This document shows, one piece after another, positions 54,306-62,369 of a stretch of 64,000 nucleotides of DNA. The notes under the pieces were generated by a model, which did no database searches, was not told the origin of the DNA, and saw nothing but the letters and a program-made list of their open reading frames with translations. The stretch's first letter is position 1, and every line of letters starts with the position of its first letter. Both the position numbers and the translations under genes were made by a program. Origin of the DNA: Mucilaginibacter rubeus (GTDB taxonomy: Bacteria; Bacteroidota; Bacteroidia; Sphingobacteriales; Sphingobacteriaceae); assembly GCF_014643835.1 (NCBI RefSeq), contig NZ_BMKD01000001.1:496001-560000 (forward strand), read 5' to 3'.

Positions 54306-56447
54306 ATGAAAAAACTACTGCCTGTATATTTTGCATTATTTGCTGTTGTTTGGCCGGTTTTATTGAGGGCGCAAAATAAAATAGACCGTAAGGCTTTGGT
54401 GCAAAGGCACAATGTAATAAATAATGGCACCGACACGCTTTCTTCCCTGTCTGTCGGTAATGGTCGTTTTGCTTTTACGGTTGACGCTACAGGCTTACAA
54501 ACCTTTCCTGAACATTATGATAAAGGCATTCCATTAGGCACACAATCTGAGTGGGGTTGGCACAGCTTTAAAGATACCGCAGGCTACAAGTTTGATGAAA
54601 CATTAAAAACCTATATGCTCAATGGCCGCAACGTAAGCTACTCGGTACAATGGAACCAGCCTGGCCGTAACAGGAATGCTGCTAACTGGTTTAGGGAAAA
54701 TGTACATCGCCTGCAATTGGGCAATCTTGGCTTTGTGTTATTGCATAAGGATGGGAGCGAGGCACAGATAACCGAGATCCAAAATATCCGGCAGGAACTT
54801 GATTTATGGACGGGCGCTATTAGCAGCTCTTTTACATTTGATGGTGAGCCCGTAAAGGTTCAAACCTACGCGCACCAGGATCAGGACCTGGTAGCGGTGA
54901 AAGTCCAATCGCCATTGTTAGCGCAGGGCAGGCTTAAAGTAAGGCTGCGTTTTCCTTTCCCCTCCAATCAGTTTGCCGATTATGGCGACAATTGGAAAAA
55001 TCCGCAAGAACACTATTCGGCAATTGTTGGTTCCGGTGCCAGCCAGGCAGCCATCATTCATCGTTTAGATACTAACCAGTATTTTGTACGCCTCGCCTGG
55101 GATGGGGCAGCATCGCTTAAAAATATCGCTGTTCATCAGTTTGTATTATCACCGCAGGGCAAAACCAATGAATTAACATTTACCTGTTTGTTTAGCCCTA
55201 AGAAAACAACAACACTTTTACCCGGGTTTTCCCAAACGCAAACAAACAGCATTCAGCAATGGAAGGCCTTTTGGCAAAGCGGCGGTGCGGTTGATTTTAG
55301 TGGTAGTACCGATCCCCGGGCAAAAGAACTGGAACGCAGGGTAATACTGTCTCAATATCTTACCAAAATACAATGTTCTGGTCATCAGCCCCCACAGGAA
55401 ACAGGTTTAACGTATAATAGCTGGTATGGTAAGCCCCACCTGGAGATGCATTGGTGGCACGGGATTCATTTTGCACTATGGGGCAGGGAGCAACTGCTCG
55501 AAAATAGTCTGGGTTGGTACCATCATGTAAAAGCCAATGCCCGTGCTATTGCTCAAAGACAAGGATATGATGGCGTCCGCTGGCAAAAAATGACCGACCC
55601 AGATGGCAATGAAAGCCCATCATCGGTAGGGGCATTCCTGATCTGGCAGCAGCCTCATTTTATTTATTTTGCCGAACTGGATTATCGTGCCCATCCGAAT
55701 AAGCAAACGCTGGATAAGTATAAAGATCTTGTATTGGCTGACGCTGATTTTATGGCCTCATTTCCAACTTATGATAAGGAGCATGACCGGTATAATTTAG
55801 GCAAAGGAATTATCCTGGCGCAGGAACGTTACAAGCCCGAAGAAACATATAATCCAACCTATGAGTTGCAATATTGGCGCTGGGCTTTAAATACCGCTCA
55901 GCTATGGCGCAAACGCCTGGGCCTGCAGCCGGATAAAAAGTATGCCCAAATCCTGGATAAATTGGCCCCGCTGCCTCAAAAAGATGGCGTTTATCTCGCT
56001 GCTGAAAGTTCGCCCAACGCCTATACAAACCCTAAATTAAAAACAGATCATCCGGCAGTATTAGCAGCCTATGGTATGCTGCCCTATAATGATAAACTGG
56101 ATACCACGGTAATGAAGAAAACCTTTAACCTGGTTTGGGACGTATGGGATTGGAAGGATACCTGGGGCTGGGATTTCCCGATGACTGCCATGACTGCAGC
56201 CCGCTTAAATATGCCTGATAAAGCCATCGATGCTTTATTTATGCCCATAAAAACCAATACTTACTTAGCTAACGGCCACAATTACCAGGACGGGCGATTA
56301 CGCATGTACCTGCCCGGCAATGGCGGTTTGCTGGCCGCTGTAGCCATGATGTGTGCAGGCTGGGACGGCTCAACCACTGTTAACCCCGGTTTTCCTAAGA
56401 ACGGAAAATGGAAAGTTAGGTGGGAAGGGCTTAAAAAGATGCCTTAG
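54306..56447 (+). CDS. (Alpha/alpha)6-barrel glycosidase-like protein (GH65/GH95-like)
   Basis: A secreted 713-residue protein (signal to about residue 22, VLLRAQ). The N-terminal beta-sandwich begins SSLSVGNGRFAFTVDATGLQ, recalling the GNGRFG motif of GH95 and GH65 proteins. The helical part (about 340-690) shows TYNSWYGKPHLEMHWWHGIHF, DPDGNESPSSVGAFLIWQQPH, PTYELQYWRWALNTAQLW and WDWKDTWGWDFPMTAMTAARL, typical of a six-hairpin barrel; the conserved Glu in HLEMHWWH and in NPTYELQYWRW are catalytic candidates. The precise family is uncertain. It lies 9 bp after the propeller gene and 35 bp before GH105. Confidence 0.75.
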   Translation: MKKLLPVYFALFAVVWPVLLRAQNKIDRKALVQRHNVINNGTDTLSSLSVGNGRFAFTVDATGLQTFPEHYDKGIPLGTQSEWGWHSFKDTAGYKFDETLKTYMLNGRNVSYSVQWNQPGRNRNAANWFRENVHRLQLGNLGFVLLHKDGSEAQITEIQNIRQELDLWTGAISSSFTFDGEPVKVQTYAHQDQDLVAVKVQSPLLAQGRLKVRLRFPFPSNQFADYGDNWKNPQEHYSAIVGSGASQAAIIHRLDTNQYFVRLAWDGAASLKNIAVHQFVLSPQGKTNELTFTCLFSPKKTTTLLPGFSQTQTNSIQQWKAFWQSGGAVDFSGSTDPRAKELERRVILSQYLTKIQCSGHQPPQETGLTYNSWYGKPHLEMHWWHGIHFALWGREQLLENSLGWYHHVKANARAIAQRQGYDGVRWQKMTDPDGNESPSSVGAFLIWQQPHFIYFAELDYRAHPNKQTLDKYKDLVLADADFMASFPTYDKEHDRYNLGKGIILAQERYKPEETYNPTYELQYWRWALNTAQLWRKRLGLQPDKKYAQILDKLAPLPQKDGVYLAAESSPNAYTNPKLKTDHPAVLAAYGMLPYNDKLDTTVMKKTFNLVWDVWDWKDTWGWDFPMTAMTAARLNMPDKAIDALFMPIKTNTYLANGHNYQDGRLRMYLPGNGGLLAAVAMMCAGWDGSTTVNPGFPKNGKWKVRWEGLKKMP

Positions 56448-56482
56448 TGTTTACGTGTTTTAGAATATATATAATCTACGAT

Positions 56483-57628
56483 ATGAATAAATTATTGCTT
56501 ACAATAAAAACGGTATTGAGTGCGTGCGTTGTTATGGGTATGATAGGTAGTGCATATGCCCAACAGCCTGCAAAAACAGAGGTTTTGGCTGGTATGACCC
56601 TGGCCAATAATTATTTTATGCAGAAATGGCCCGATCCGGGAGCTTCTGTTACGGTAAAGGGTACTACCCGTACCAGTAATTTGTGGACGAGGGCTGTTTA
56701 TTACGAAGGGTTGATGGCGATGTATAAAATTGATCCTCAAAAAAAATACTATGATTATGCGGTTGAGTGGGGCGAGAAACACCAATGGAGCCCCCGTGGT
56801 ACAGTTGATACCCGCAATGCCGACAATCAGTGCTGTGGGCAAACCTATATCGATCTTTACCTGATAGATAAAAAACCCGAACGGATTGAAAAAATAAAGC
56901 AAAGCATCGACCTGATGGTGAACAGCGAAAAAAAGGACAACTGGAACTGGATAGATGCACTGCAAATGGCTATGCCGGTATATGCCAGGCTTGGTGCAGT
57001 GTATAACGACAATAAGTATTATGAAAAGATGTTCGACATCTACAATTACTCAAAAACCATTCACGGCGGTAAAGGATTGTACAATACAGCCGATCATCTT
57101 TGGTGGCGTGATAAAGACTTTGTACCTCCATATAAAGAACCTAACGGAGCGAATTGCTACTGGTCGCGCGGGAATGGTTGGGTATTGGCTGCCATGCTGC
57201 GCGTGTTAGAAGTTATGCCTAAAAATGCACCTCACCGCAACGAGTATCTATCGGTATATAAAGAAATGATTGAGGCTTTGGTTCCATTACAGCGTGTTGA
57301 TGGCTACTGGAATGTGAGCCTGAAGGATTCAACCAATTTTGGCGGGAAGGAATTGTCTGGCACAGCCTTGTTTACTTATGGTATGGCCTGGGGAATTAAC
57401 CATGGCATCCTGAAAAAGAAAACCTATTTGCCAATAGTTTTCAAAGCATGGAATGCCATGGCAAAAGAATGCCTGCATCCGGATGGCATGCTCGGCTTTG
57501 TGCAGGGCACAGGCAAGGAACCCAAGGATGGCCAGCCTGTTGGCTATAACAACGTGCCCGATTTTGAAGACTATGGTTTGGGATGTTTCCTGCTGGCTGG
57601 CAGCGAAGTTTATAAACTGAGCAAGTAA
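56483..57628 (+). CDS. GH105 unsaturated rhamnogalacturonyl hydrolase
   Basis: A secreted 381-residue (alpha/alpha)6 enzyme (signal to about residue 26, GSAYAQ). Family blocks are SNLWTRAVYYEGLMAMYKI, RNADNQCCGQTYIDLYLI with Asp114, NWNWIDALQMAMPVYARLG with Asp158 (the catalytic Asp position in YteR-like enzymes), YWSRGNGWVLAAMLRVLEVMP and the FTYGMAWGIN block. GH105 hydrates the unsaturated uronic acid left at the non-reducing end by pectin and rhamnogalacturonan lyases. The longest frame starts at a GTG at 56447; the ATG at 56483 starts the signal. Its stop shares one base with the GH31 ATG. Confidence 0.94.
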   Translation: MNKLLLTIKTVLSACVVMGMIGSAYAQQPAKTEVLAGMTLANNYFMQKWPDPGASVTVKGTTRTSNLWTRAVYYEGLMAMYKIDPQKKYYDYAVEWGEKHQWSPRGTVDTRNADNQCCGQTYIDLYLIDKKPERIEKIKQSIDLMVNSEKKDNWNWIDALQMAMPVYARLGAVYNDNKYYEKMFDIYNYSKTIHGGKGLYNTADHLWWRDKDFVPPYKEPNGANCYWSRGNGWVLAAMLRVLEVMPKNAPHRNEYLSVYKEMIEALVPLQRVDGYWNVSLKDSTNFGGKELSGTALFTYGMAWGINHGILKKKTYLPIVFKAWNAMAKECLHPDGMLGFVQGTGKEPKDGQPVGYNNVPDFEDYGLGCFLLAGSEVYKLSK

Positions 57629-60102
57629 TGAAAAAGGTATCCTTGTTTTTAGCCTTTGTTTTATTAATAGCGGTGGCTGCCTCTGCGCAAACGGGTATTG
57701 GCAGCAATAAGTCCGGCTATAAAAAGCAAGGCAATGCATTGTTGTTCAGTAATGCTAATGGCGATGTTAAAATTGAATTTTGCTCGCCCTCAATGTTCCG
57801 CGTAAGGGCGAGCTGGAGCCGTACATTTTCGCCCGATGAGCATTTAATGCAGGAGACTTATAAGTGGCCCGCTGTTGATTATAAAATAACTGATGCTAAA
57901 TCGGCATACATAATCCAAACATCGGCGTTGATTATTACGGTGTTTAAATCGCCGTTTATAATCAATGTGGCTGATAGTAAGGGTGTGATGTTATCATCAG
58001 AGTATGTGCCTGATAGTAAGCAGAACGGCGGTTTGCATCACATGGGCGATACCGTGATGTGTACCAAAAACTTGTTACCCGATGAGCATTTCTTTGGCTT
58101 TGGTGAGCGTATGGATTTTACCGACCAGCGTAACAAACTGGTAAAGCTCAATGTAGGTAGGGGCAAAAGCAAAAACAACTTGCTTGGTGCCTATAACATC
58201 AACGAGGCCAATTATTGCCCTGTGCCATTTTTTATGAGCACCAAGGGATATGGCATATATCTGCACAATTCATCGGCTACCGAATGGGATATGGGTAGCA
58301 AAACTGATGATGAATACAGCTTTAAAGCGAATGATGGCGAATTGGATTATTACTTTATTTACGGTTCAACGTTCCCGGTTATTTTAAGCAGTTATTTAAG
58401 CATCACAGGTAAATCGCCATTGTTGCCAAGGTTTGCCTTCGGTTTGCATATGGGCACTTATAGCGGCGGCACCTGGGGGCATGAGGAACTTACTTCGGAT
58501 AGGTATGTGATAGAACTGGCCCGTAAGATGCGCGAGATGGGCATCCCGGTTGATATTCTTTTTCTTGATTCCACCTGGCGCTTGTTTGGTAAAAAGGGGG
58601 GTAAGGGGGCCACGACCTTTGAATGGCGCGAAACATTTAAAGACCCTAAAGCCATGTTTGATAGCCTGTATACCATGAACTTTAAAATGGTGGGGCTGCA
58701 TATCCGCCCAAGGTTTGATAACGCTAAAAATCTGAACCTGCTTGATGAGGCACAGGCTAAAGGTTTTACTTATCCCGAAAATGGCAAACCAGGCGAATTT
58801 GTGAACTTTTTTGATCAGCAGGCTGCAAACTGGTGGTGGGATAACGGCGTGATGAAAGTAGCCTCAATTGGTGCTAAATTCCTGAAAACAGATGAAGGCA
58901 GTGCCTTTGGCTCATTAGCCAATGAAAGTGAAAAAGTTGGGCCTACTGGTAGAGAAGTGGCACAACTTCATAATGTATTCCCTATTGCATATGCTAAAGC
59001 ACCATATTTGAAATTTCAGCAATACAATGGCATTCGTGGTTTAAACCAAACGCGCGAAGGTTATTCCGGCATCCAGCGTTACCCGTTCATTTTTGCAGGC
59101 GACTGGCCAAGCGAATGGCAATACTTTGCGCCGGTTATAAAAGCCGGATTAAATATTGGCATGTCGGGCGTTGGATATTGGGCACATTGCATGGGCGGTT
59201 TTGAACATGCGGCGGATCCGGAGTTGTATATGAGGTGGGTGCAGTTCGGTATGTTCAGTCCGGTGGCTATGGTTTTTGGCATGGACCATCCGGGTTATAA
59301 AGAGCCCTGGAACTATGGGGCCGAAGCTTTAGCCAACTTTAAAAAATACGACGATCTCCGTTACAGGCTGATACCCTATATTTACAGCAACGCATATACA
59401 CAATATCAAACCGGCATGCCGCTTATGCGCGCCTTGGTGCTGGAATATCAGGAGGATCCCAATACCTACAATATAGCCGACCAATACTTGTTTGGTGATG
59501 ACATGATGGTTTGCCCGGTTACCGTAAAGGGTGCACAAACCCGTACCATATATTTACCCCGTGGCACCTGGTTTGATTACTGGACCGGCGCAAAATATAC
59601 CGGGAAACAATACATAAATATATTAACCCCGGTCGATCATTTACCCATTTTTGTAAAAGCAGGCAGCATTATCCCCATGCAACCGCCAATGAAATACATG
59701 GATGAAAAGCCGGTAGATGTAATTACGCTTGATGTATTTCCTGACAAGGGATCGTCGGAGTTTAAACTGTATGAAGATGATGGCATGACCTTAAAATATC
59801 AGCATGGGGATAAGGCAATCACTCATGTTACATTGGTAAATGGTGATGGTGGCTGGGAATTGCAGATTAAGAAACCATCCGGTAGTTTTATCCCCGCGCA
59901 GCATACCTATCTGGCCAAAATACATTGGGCCGGTGATAAGGAACCTTCTTCAATAACAGAAAATAAAGAAACATTGAAAATGGCCAATGGTGTTGAGGCA
60001 TTAGATAAAGCAGCGGGCTGGTATTACGATAAAGCAACTCATTTGCTTTGGATAAAAACTTCCCATAACAACAGGGAGGATATTGTTCTTAATTTCAAAT
60101 AG
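57628..60102 (+). CDS. GH31-family alpha-glycosidase
   Basis: A secreted 824-residue enzyme (signal to about residue 20, AASAQ). An N-terminal beta-sandwich (FFGFGERMDF at 155) is followed by a catalytic barrel with WGHEELTSDRYVIELARKMREMGIPVDILFLDSTWR, nucleophile Asp422 (FLKTDEGSAF) and acid/base Asp492 (FAGDWPSEW), then two C-terminal beta domains (LPRGTWFDYWTG, KLYEDDGMTLKYQ). GH31 includes alpha-glucosidases, alpha-xylosidases and alpha-galactosidases; the KTDEG motif resembles alpha-xylosidase-type members, but the specificity is not certain. It starts at the ATG within TAATG of GH105, so translation is coupled. Confidence 0.92.
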   Translation: MKKVSLFLAFVLLIAVAASAQTGIGSNKSGYKKQGNALLFSNANGDVKIEFCSPSMFRVRASWSRTFSPDEHLMQETYKWPAVDYKITDAKSAYIIQTSALIITVFKSPFIINVADSKGVMLSSEYVPDSKQNGGLHHMGDTVMCTKNLLPDEHFFGFGERMDFTDQRNKLVKLNVGRGKSKNNLLGAYNINEANYCPVPFFMSTKGYGIYLHNSSATEWDMGSKTDDEYSFKANDGELDYYFIYGSTFPVILSSYLSITGKSPLLPRFAFGLHMGTYSGGTWGHEELTSDRYVIELARKMREMGIPVDILFLDSTWRLFGKKGGKGATTFEWRETFKDPKAMFDSLYTMNFKMVGLHIRPRFDNAKNLNLLDEAQAKGFTYPENGKPGEFVNFFDQQAANWWWDNGVMKVASIGAKFLKTDEGSAFGSLANESEKVGPTGREVAQLHNVFPIAYAKAPYLKFQQYNGIRGLNQTREGYSGIQRYPFIFAGDWPSEWQYFAPVIKAGLNIGMSGVGYWAHCMGGFEHAADPELYMRWVQFGMFSPVAMVFGMDHPGYKEPWNYGAEALANFKKYDDLRYRLIPYIYSNAYTQYQTGMPLMRALVLEYQEDPNTYNIADQYLFGDDMMVCPVTVKGAQTRTIYLPRGTWFDYWTGAKYTGKQYINILTPVDHLPIFVKAGSIIPMQPPMKYMDEKPVDVITLDVFPDKGSSEFKLYEDDGMTLKYQHGDKAITHVTLVNGDGGWELQIKKPSGSFIPAQHTYLAKIHWAGDKEPSSITENKETLKMANGVEALDKAAGWYYDKATHLLWIKTSHNNREDIVLNFK

Positions 60103-60124
60103 ATAACGACTTATAGCTTCCCCT

Positions 60125-61732
60125 ATGAAAAAGTTCCTCAAAATTATTTCTCTTTTTGCTATAGTAAGCAACCCGGTATTCGCCCAGGATAAGCATGCGG
60201 CTAAGCGTCCAAACATCATTATTATCCTGGCTGATGATATGGGTTACTCGGATATCGGCTGTTTCGGCTCTGAAACCCAAACGCCCAATCTTGATGCGAT
60301 GGCCAAAGGCGGTTTGCGCATGACACAATTTTACAATGCGTCGCGCTGTTGCCCAACCCGGGCATCGTTACTCACCGGGCTTTATCAGCACCAGGCCGGG
60401 GTTGGTGATATGGTAAACCACCGGGATGTGCCGGCTTATCAGGGCTATCTGAACCAAAACTGTGTAACCATAGCCGAGGCGCTTAAAGAAGGTGGCTATA
60501 ATACGCTGATGGCAGGCAAATGGCATGTGGGTACAGATCCCTTGCGCTGGCCGGTTAAACGCGGATTTGATCATTACTTTGGTTTAATAGATGGCGCAAG
60601 CAGTTATTTTAATCCAACAATGCCTTATCGCCCTAATCAAAAACTTACCATTGCGTTAGACGATAAGGAATACACACCAGGGCCAAACTGGTATTCAACT
60701 AATGCCTATGCTGATTATGCCCTTAAGTTTATTGAAGGTAATAAAGGCACGGGCAAGCCATTTTTCCTGTATATGGCTTTTACCAGTCCGCACTGGCCAA
60801 TTCAGGCACTGCCCCAAGATATTGCTAAATACAAAGGCAAATACCTGAAAGGTTGGGATAAGCTCAGGCAGGAGCGGCTCGAACGTCAAAAGCAATTGGG
60901 GATCATCGCTAAGGATGAAAAACTTTCGCCAAGGGATAAGAGCGTACCGGAATGGGATAGCCTAAGCCCGGAAGAAAAGGAGCAGTTTGATACCAAAATG
61001 GCAGTATATGCCGCTATGGTCGACCGGATGGATCAGAACATAGGCCGCATCAGGAAAAAACTTAAAGAGCTGGGTGAGGATAAAAATACGGTGATCATGT
61101 TCTTGTCAGATAATGGCGCCAGTAATGAAACTATCTCGGGGCCGGGTTTTACTCCTGAAGTGCTGGCTGCAAACAGTAAGCCTGCAAGTGACCCAACTTC
61201 TTTTACATCGTACGGGGCATTGGGGGCCAATGTAAGCGACACACCTTTCCGCTTATTTAAACACTGGGAATATGAAGGGGGGACAGCTACCCCTTTTATA
61301 GCTTATTTTCCCGATGTGATTAAGCCGGGTTCTATAGTCAATAAGCCTGCCCACATTATAGATTTGATGGCTACCTGTCTTGATCTGGCTGGTGCAACTT
61401 ATCCTAAAGTTTATCATGGCAATAACATTACACCTACAGAGGGTATAAGTCTTGTCCCCGTATTCAAGGGGCAAAACTGGAAAGGACATAACGGGCTGTT
61501 TTTTGAACACGAAGGTAACCGTGCTGTAAGGCAGGGAGACTGGAAACTGGTATCACAACGTCCCGAAAATAAATGGGAGCTTTACAATATCAGCACCGAC
61601 CGCTCCGAATTAAACGACCTTAGCGCCAAATATCCTCAAAAAGTAGCCGAGCTTGAAGCCATGTACAAGACATGGGCCACCAGGGCAGGTGTGGTGGAGT
61701 TTGATAAATTAGCAAAAGCAAAAGGTGAATGA
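60125..61732 (+). CDS. S1-type sulfatase (arylsulfatase family)
   Basis: A secreted 535-residue sulfatase (signal to about residue 20, NPVFAQ). The metal-binding Asp37/Asp38 lie in ILADDMGYSDIGCFG; the C-x-P-x-R activation motif is Cys75-Cys76-Pro77-Thr78-Arg79, so Cys75 is the residue converted to formylglycine, followed by ASLLTGLYQHQAG. Further blocks are AGKWHVG, FFLYMAFTSPHWP and IMFLSDNGASNE. It removes sulfate esters from a glycan or small molecule; the substrate is not visible. It is the last gene of the operon, 22 bp after GH31, and no sulfatase-maturation enzyme gene is in the window. Confidence 0.93.
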   Translation: MKKFLKIISLFAIVSNPVFAQDKHAAKRPNIIIILADDMGYSDIGCFGSETQTPNLDAMAKGGLRMTQFYNASRCCPTRASLLTGLYQHQAGVGDMVNHRDVPAYQGYLNQNCVTIAEALKEGGYNTLMAGKWHVGTDPLRWPVKRGFDHYFGLIDGASSYFNPTMPYRPNQKLTIALDDKEYTPGPNWYSTNAYADYALKFIEGNKGTGKPFFLYMAFTSPHWPIQALPQDIAKYKGKYLKGWDKLRQERLERQKQLGIIAKDEKLSPRDKSVPEWDSLSPEEKEQFDTKMAVYAAMVDRMDQNIGRIRKKLKELGEDKNTVIMFLSDNGASNETISGPGFTPEVLAANSKPASDPTSFTSYGALGANVSDTPFRLFKHWEYEGGTATPFIAYFPDVIKPGSIVNKPAHIIDLMATCLDLAGATYPKVYHGNNITPTEGISLVPVFKGQNWKGHNGLFFEHEGNRAVRQGDWKLVSQRPENKWELYNISTDRSELNDLSAKYPQKVAELEAMYKTWATRAGVVEFDKLAKAKGE

Positions 61733-61751
61733 TTAAATAATATTAATCATT
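61728..61751 (+). terminator. AT-rich hairpin over the sulfatase stop codon
   Basis: Arms aatgattaa (61728-61736) and ttaatcatt (61743-61751) pair perfectly over 9 bp around ataata; the TGA at 61730-61732 is inside the left arm. It may mark the end of the operon. Downstream (to 61841) the spacer repeats the word AGCTT four times. Confidence 0.4.
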
Positions 61752-61841
61752 TGCTTATGCAGCAACACTATAGCAGCTATAAATTAGCTTTTAAGCTTTG
61801 TGCATTCAGCTTCCAGCTTTTACCAATGCTAATGTTTCAGG

Positions 61842-62180
61842 TCAGTTCCACATAGTGCCGTTGAGGCCCAATACAAGGGCCATCCACAAGCCGATGAAAT
61901 AACCCACAAAACTCAGCACAAGGAACAATCGCCCCAGCCAGCCATCAAGGCGGCGAAGCGGCTCTGTTAAATCGTAGCAGGCGCCAATCAACGCACCTAA
62001 AAAAGGAGTTAACAGGAGGGGTTTCACCCGCCAGTACTCATTCCAGGCAGGGTTACCCTTACCGGCACTGATCACAAAAAAGCTGATCATCAATAAACCG
62101 ATACCTGCGCCTGTTAACATACGCTTTCCCAAAGCGTCGGTAAAAAAAGGTCTTGTTGTAAATTGTCTCGTTTCTGTCAT
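61842..62180 (-). CDS. Small integral membrane protein (often annotated KefB-like)
   Basis: A 112-residue protein with three membrane helices (MLTGAGIGLLMISFFVISAG, LLLTPFLGALIGACY, LFLVLSFVGYFIGLWMALVLGLNG) and the end GLNGTMWN. In Sphingobacteria very similar small proteins are labelled potassium transporter KefB, but it is far too short to be a cation-proton antiporter and has none of its motifs, so the function is unknown. The start is ATG at 62180. It is transcribed toward the sulfatase gene. Confidence 0.75.
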   Translation of the reverse strand: MTETRQFTTRPFFTDALGKRMLTGAGIGLLMISFFVISAGKGNPAWNEYWRVKPLLLTPFLGALIGACYDLTEPLRRLDGWLGRLFLVLSFVGYFIGLWMALVLGLNGTMWN

Positions 62181-62369
62181 GGCTTATATTGATACTTAAA
62201 AGTACTTTGTTATTCAAAGTTAAATTATAATTTTTATTTATGCAAGCCTTATTTTTCTGCATTTGAATAATCTTTTGTGAATCGACCCGCTTACCGAAAT
62301 TGAATTGAGGCGCCGGTTCTGGCGTTAATACACTGGTGGAATGGGGATGGAGTTGGACAGGTCGTAGAC

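Noticed and set aside
38038-61732. Integrated mobile element carrying the pectin locus
   Set aside because: No integrase, transposase, tRNA target or flanking direct repeat is visible; only the two gene relics hint at rearrangement.
61842-62180. KefB potassium transporter
   Set aside because: The protein has 112 residues and lacks all antiporter and RCK motifs; the name appears to be a propagated misannotation.
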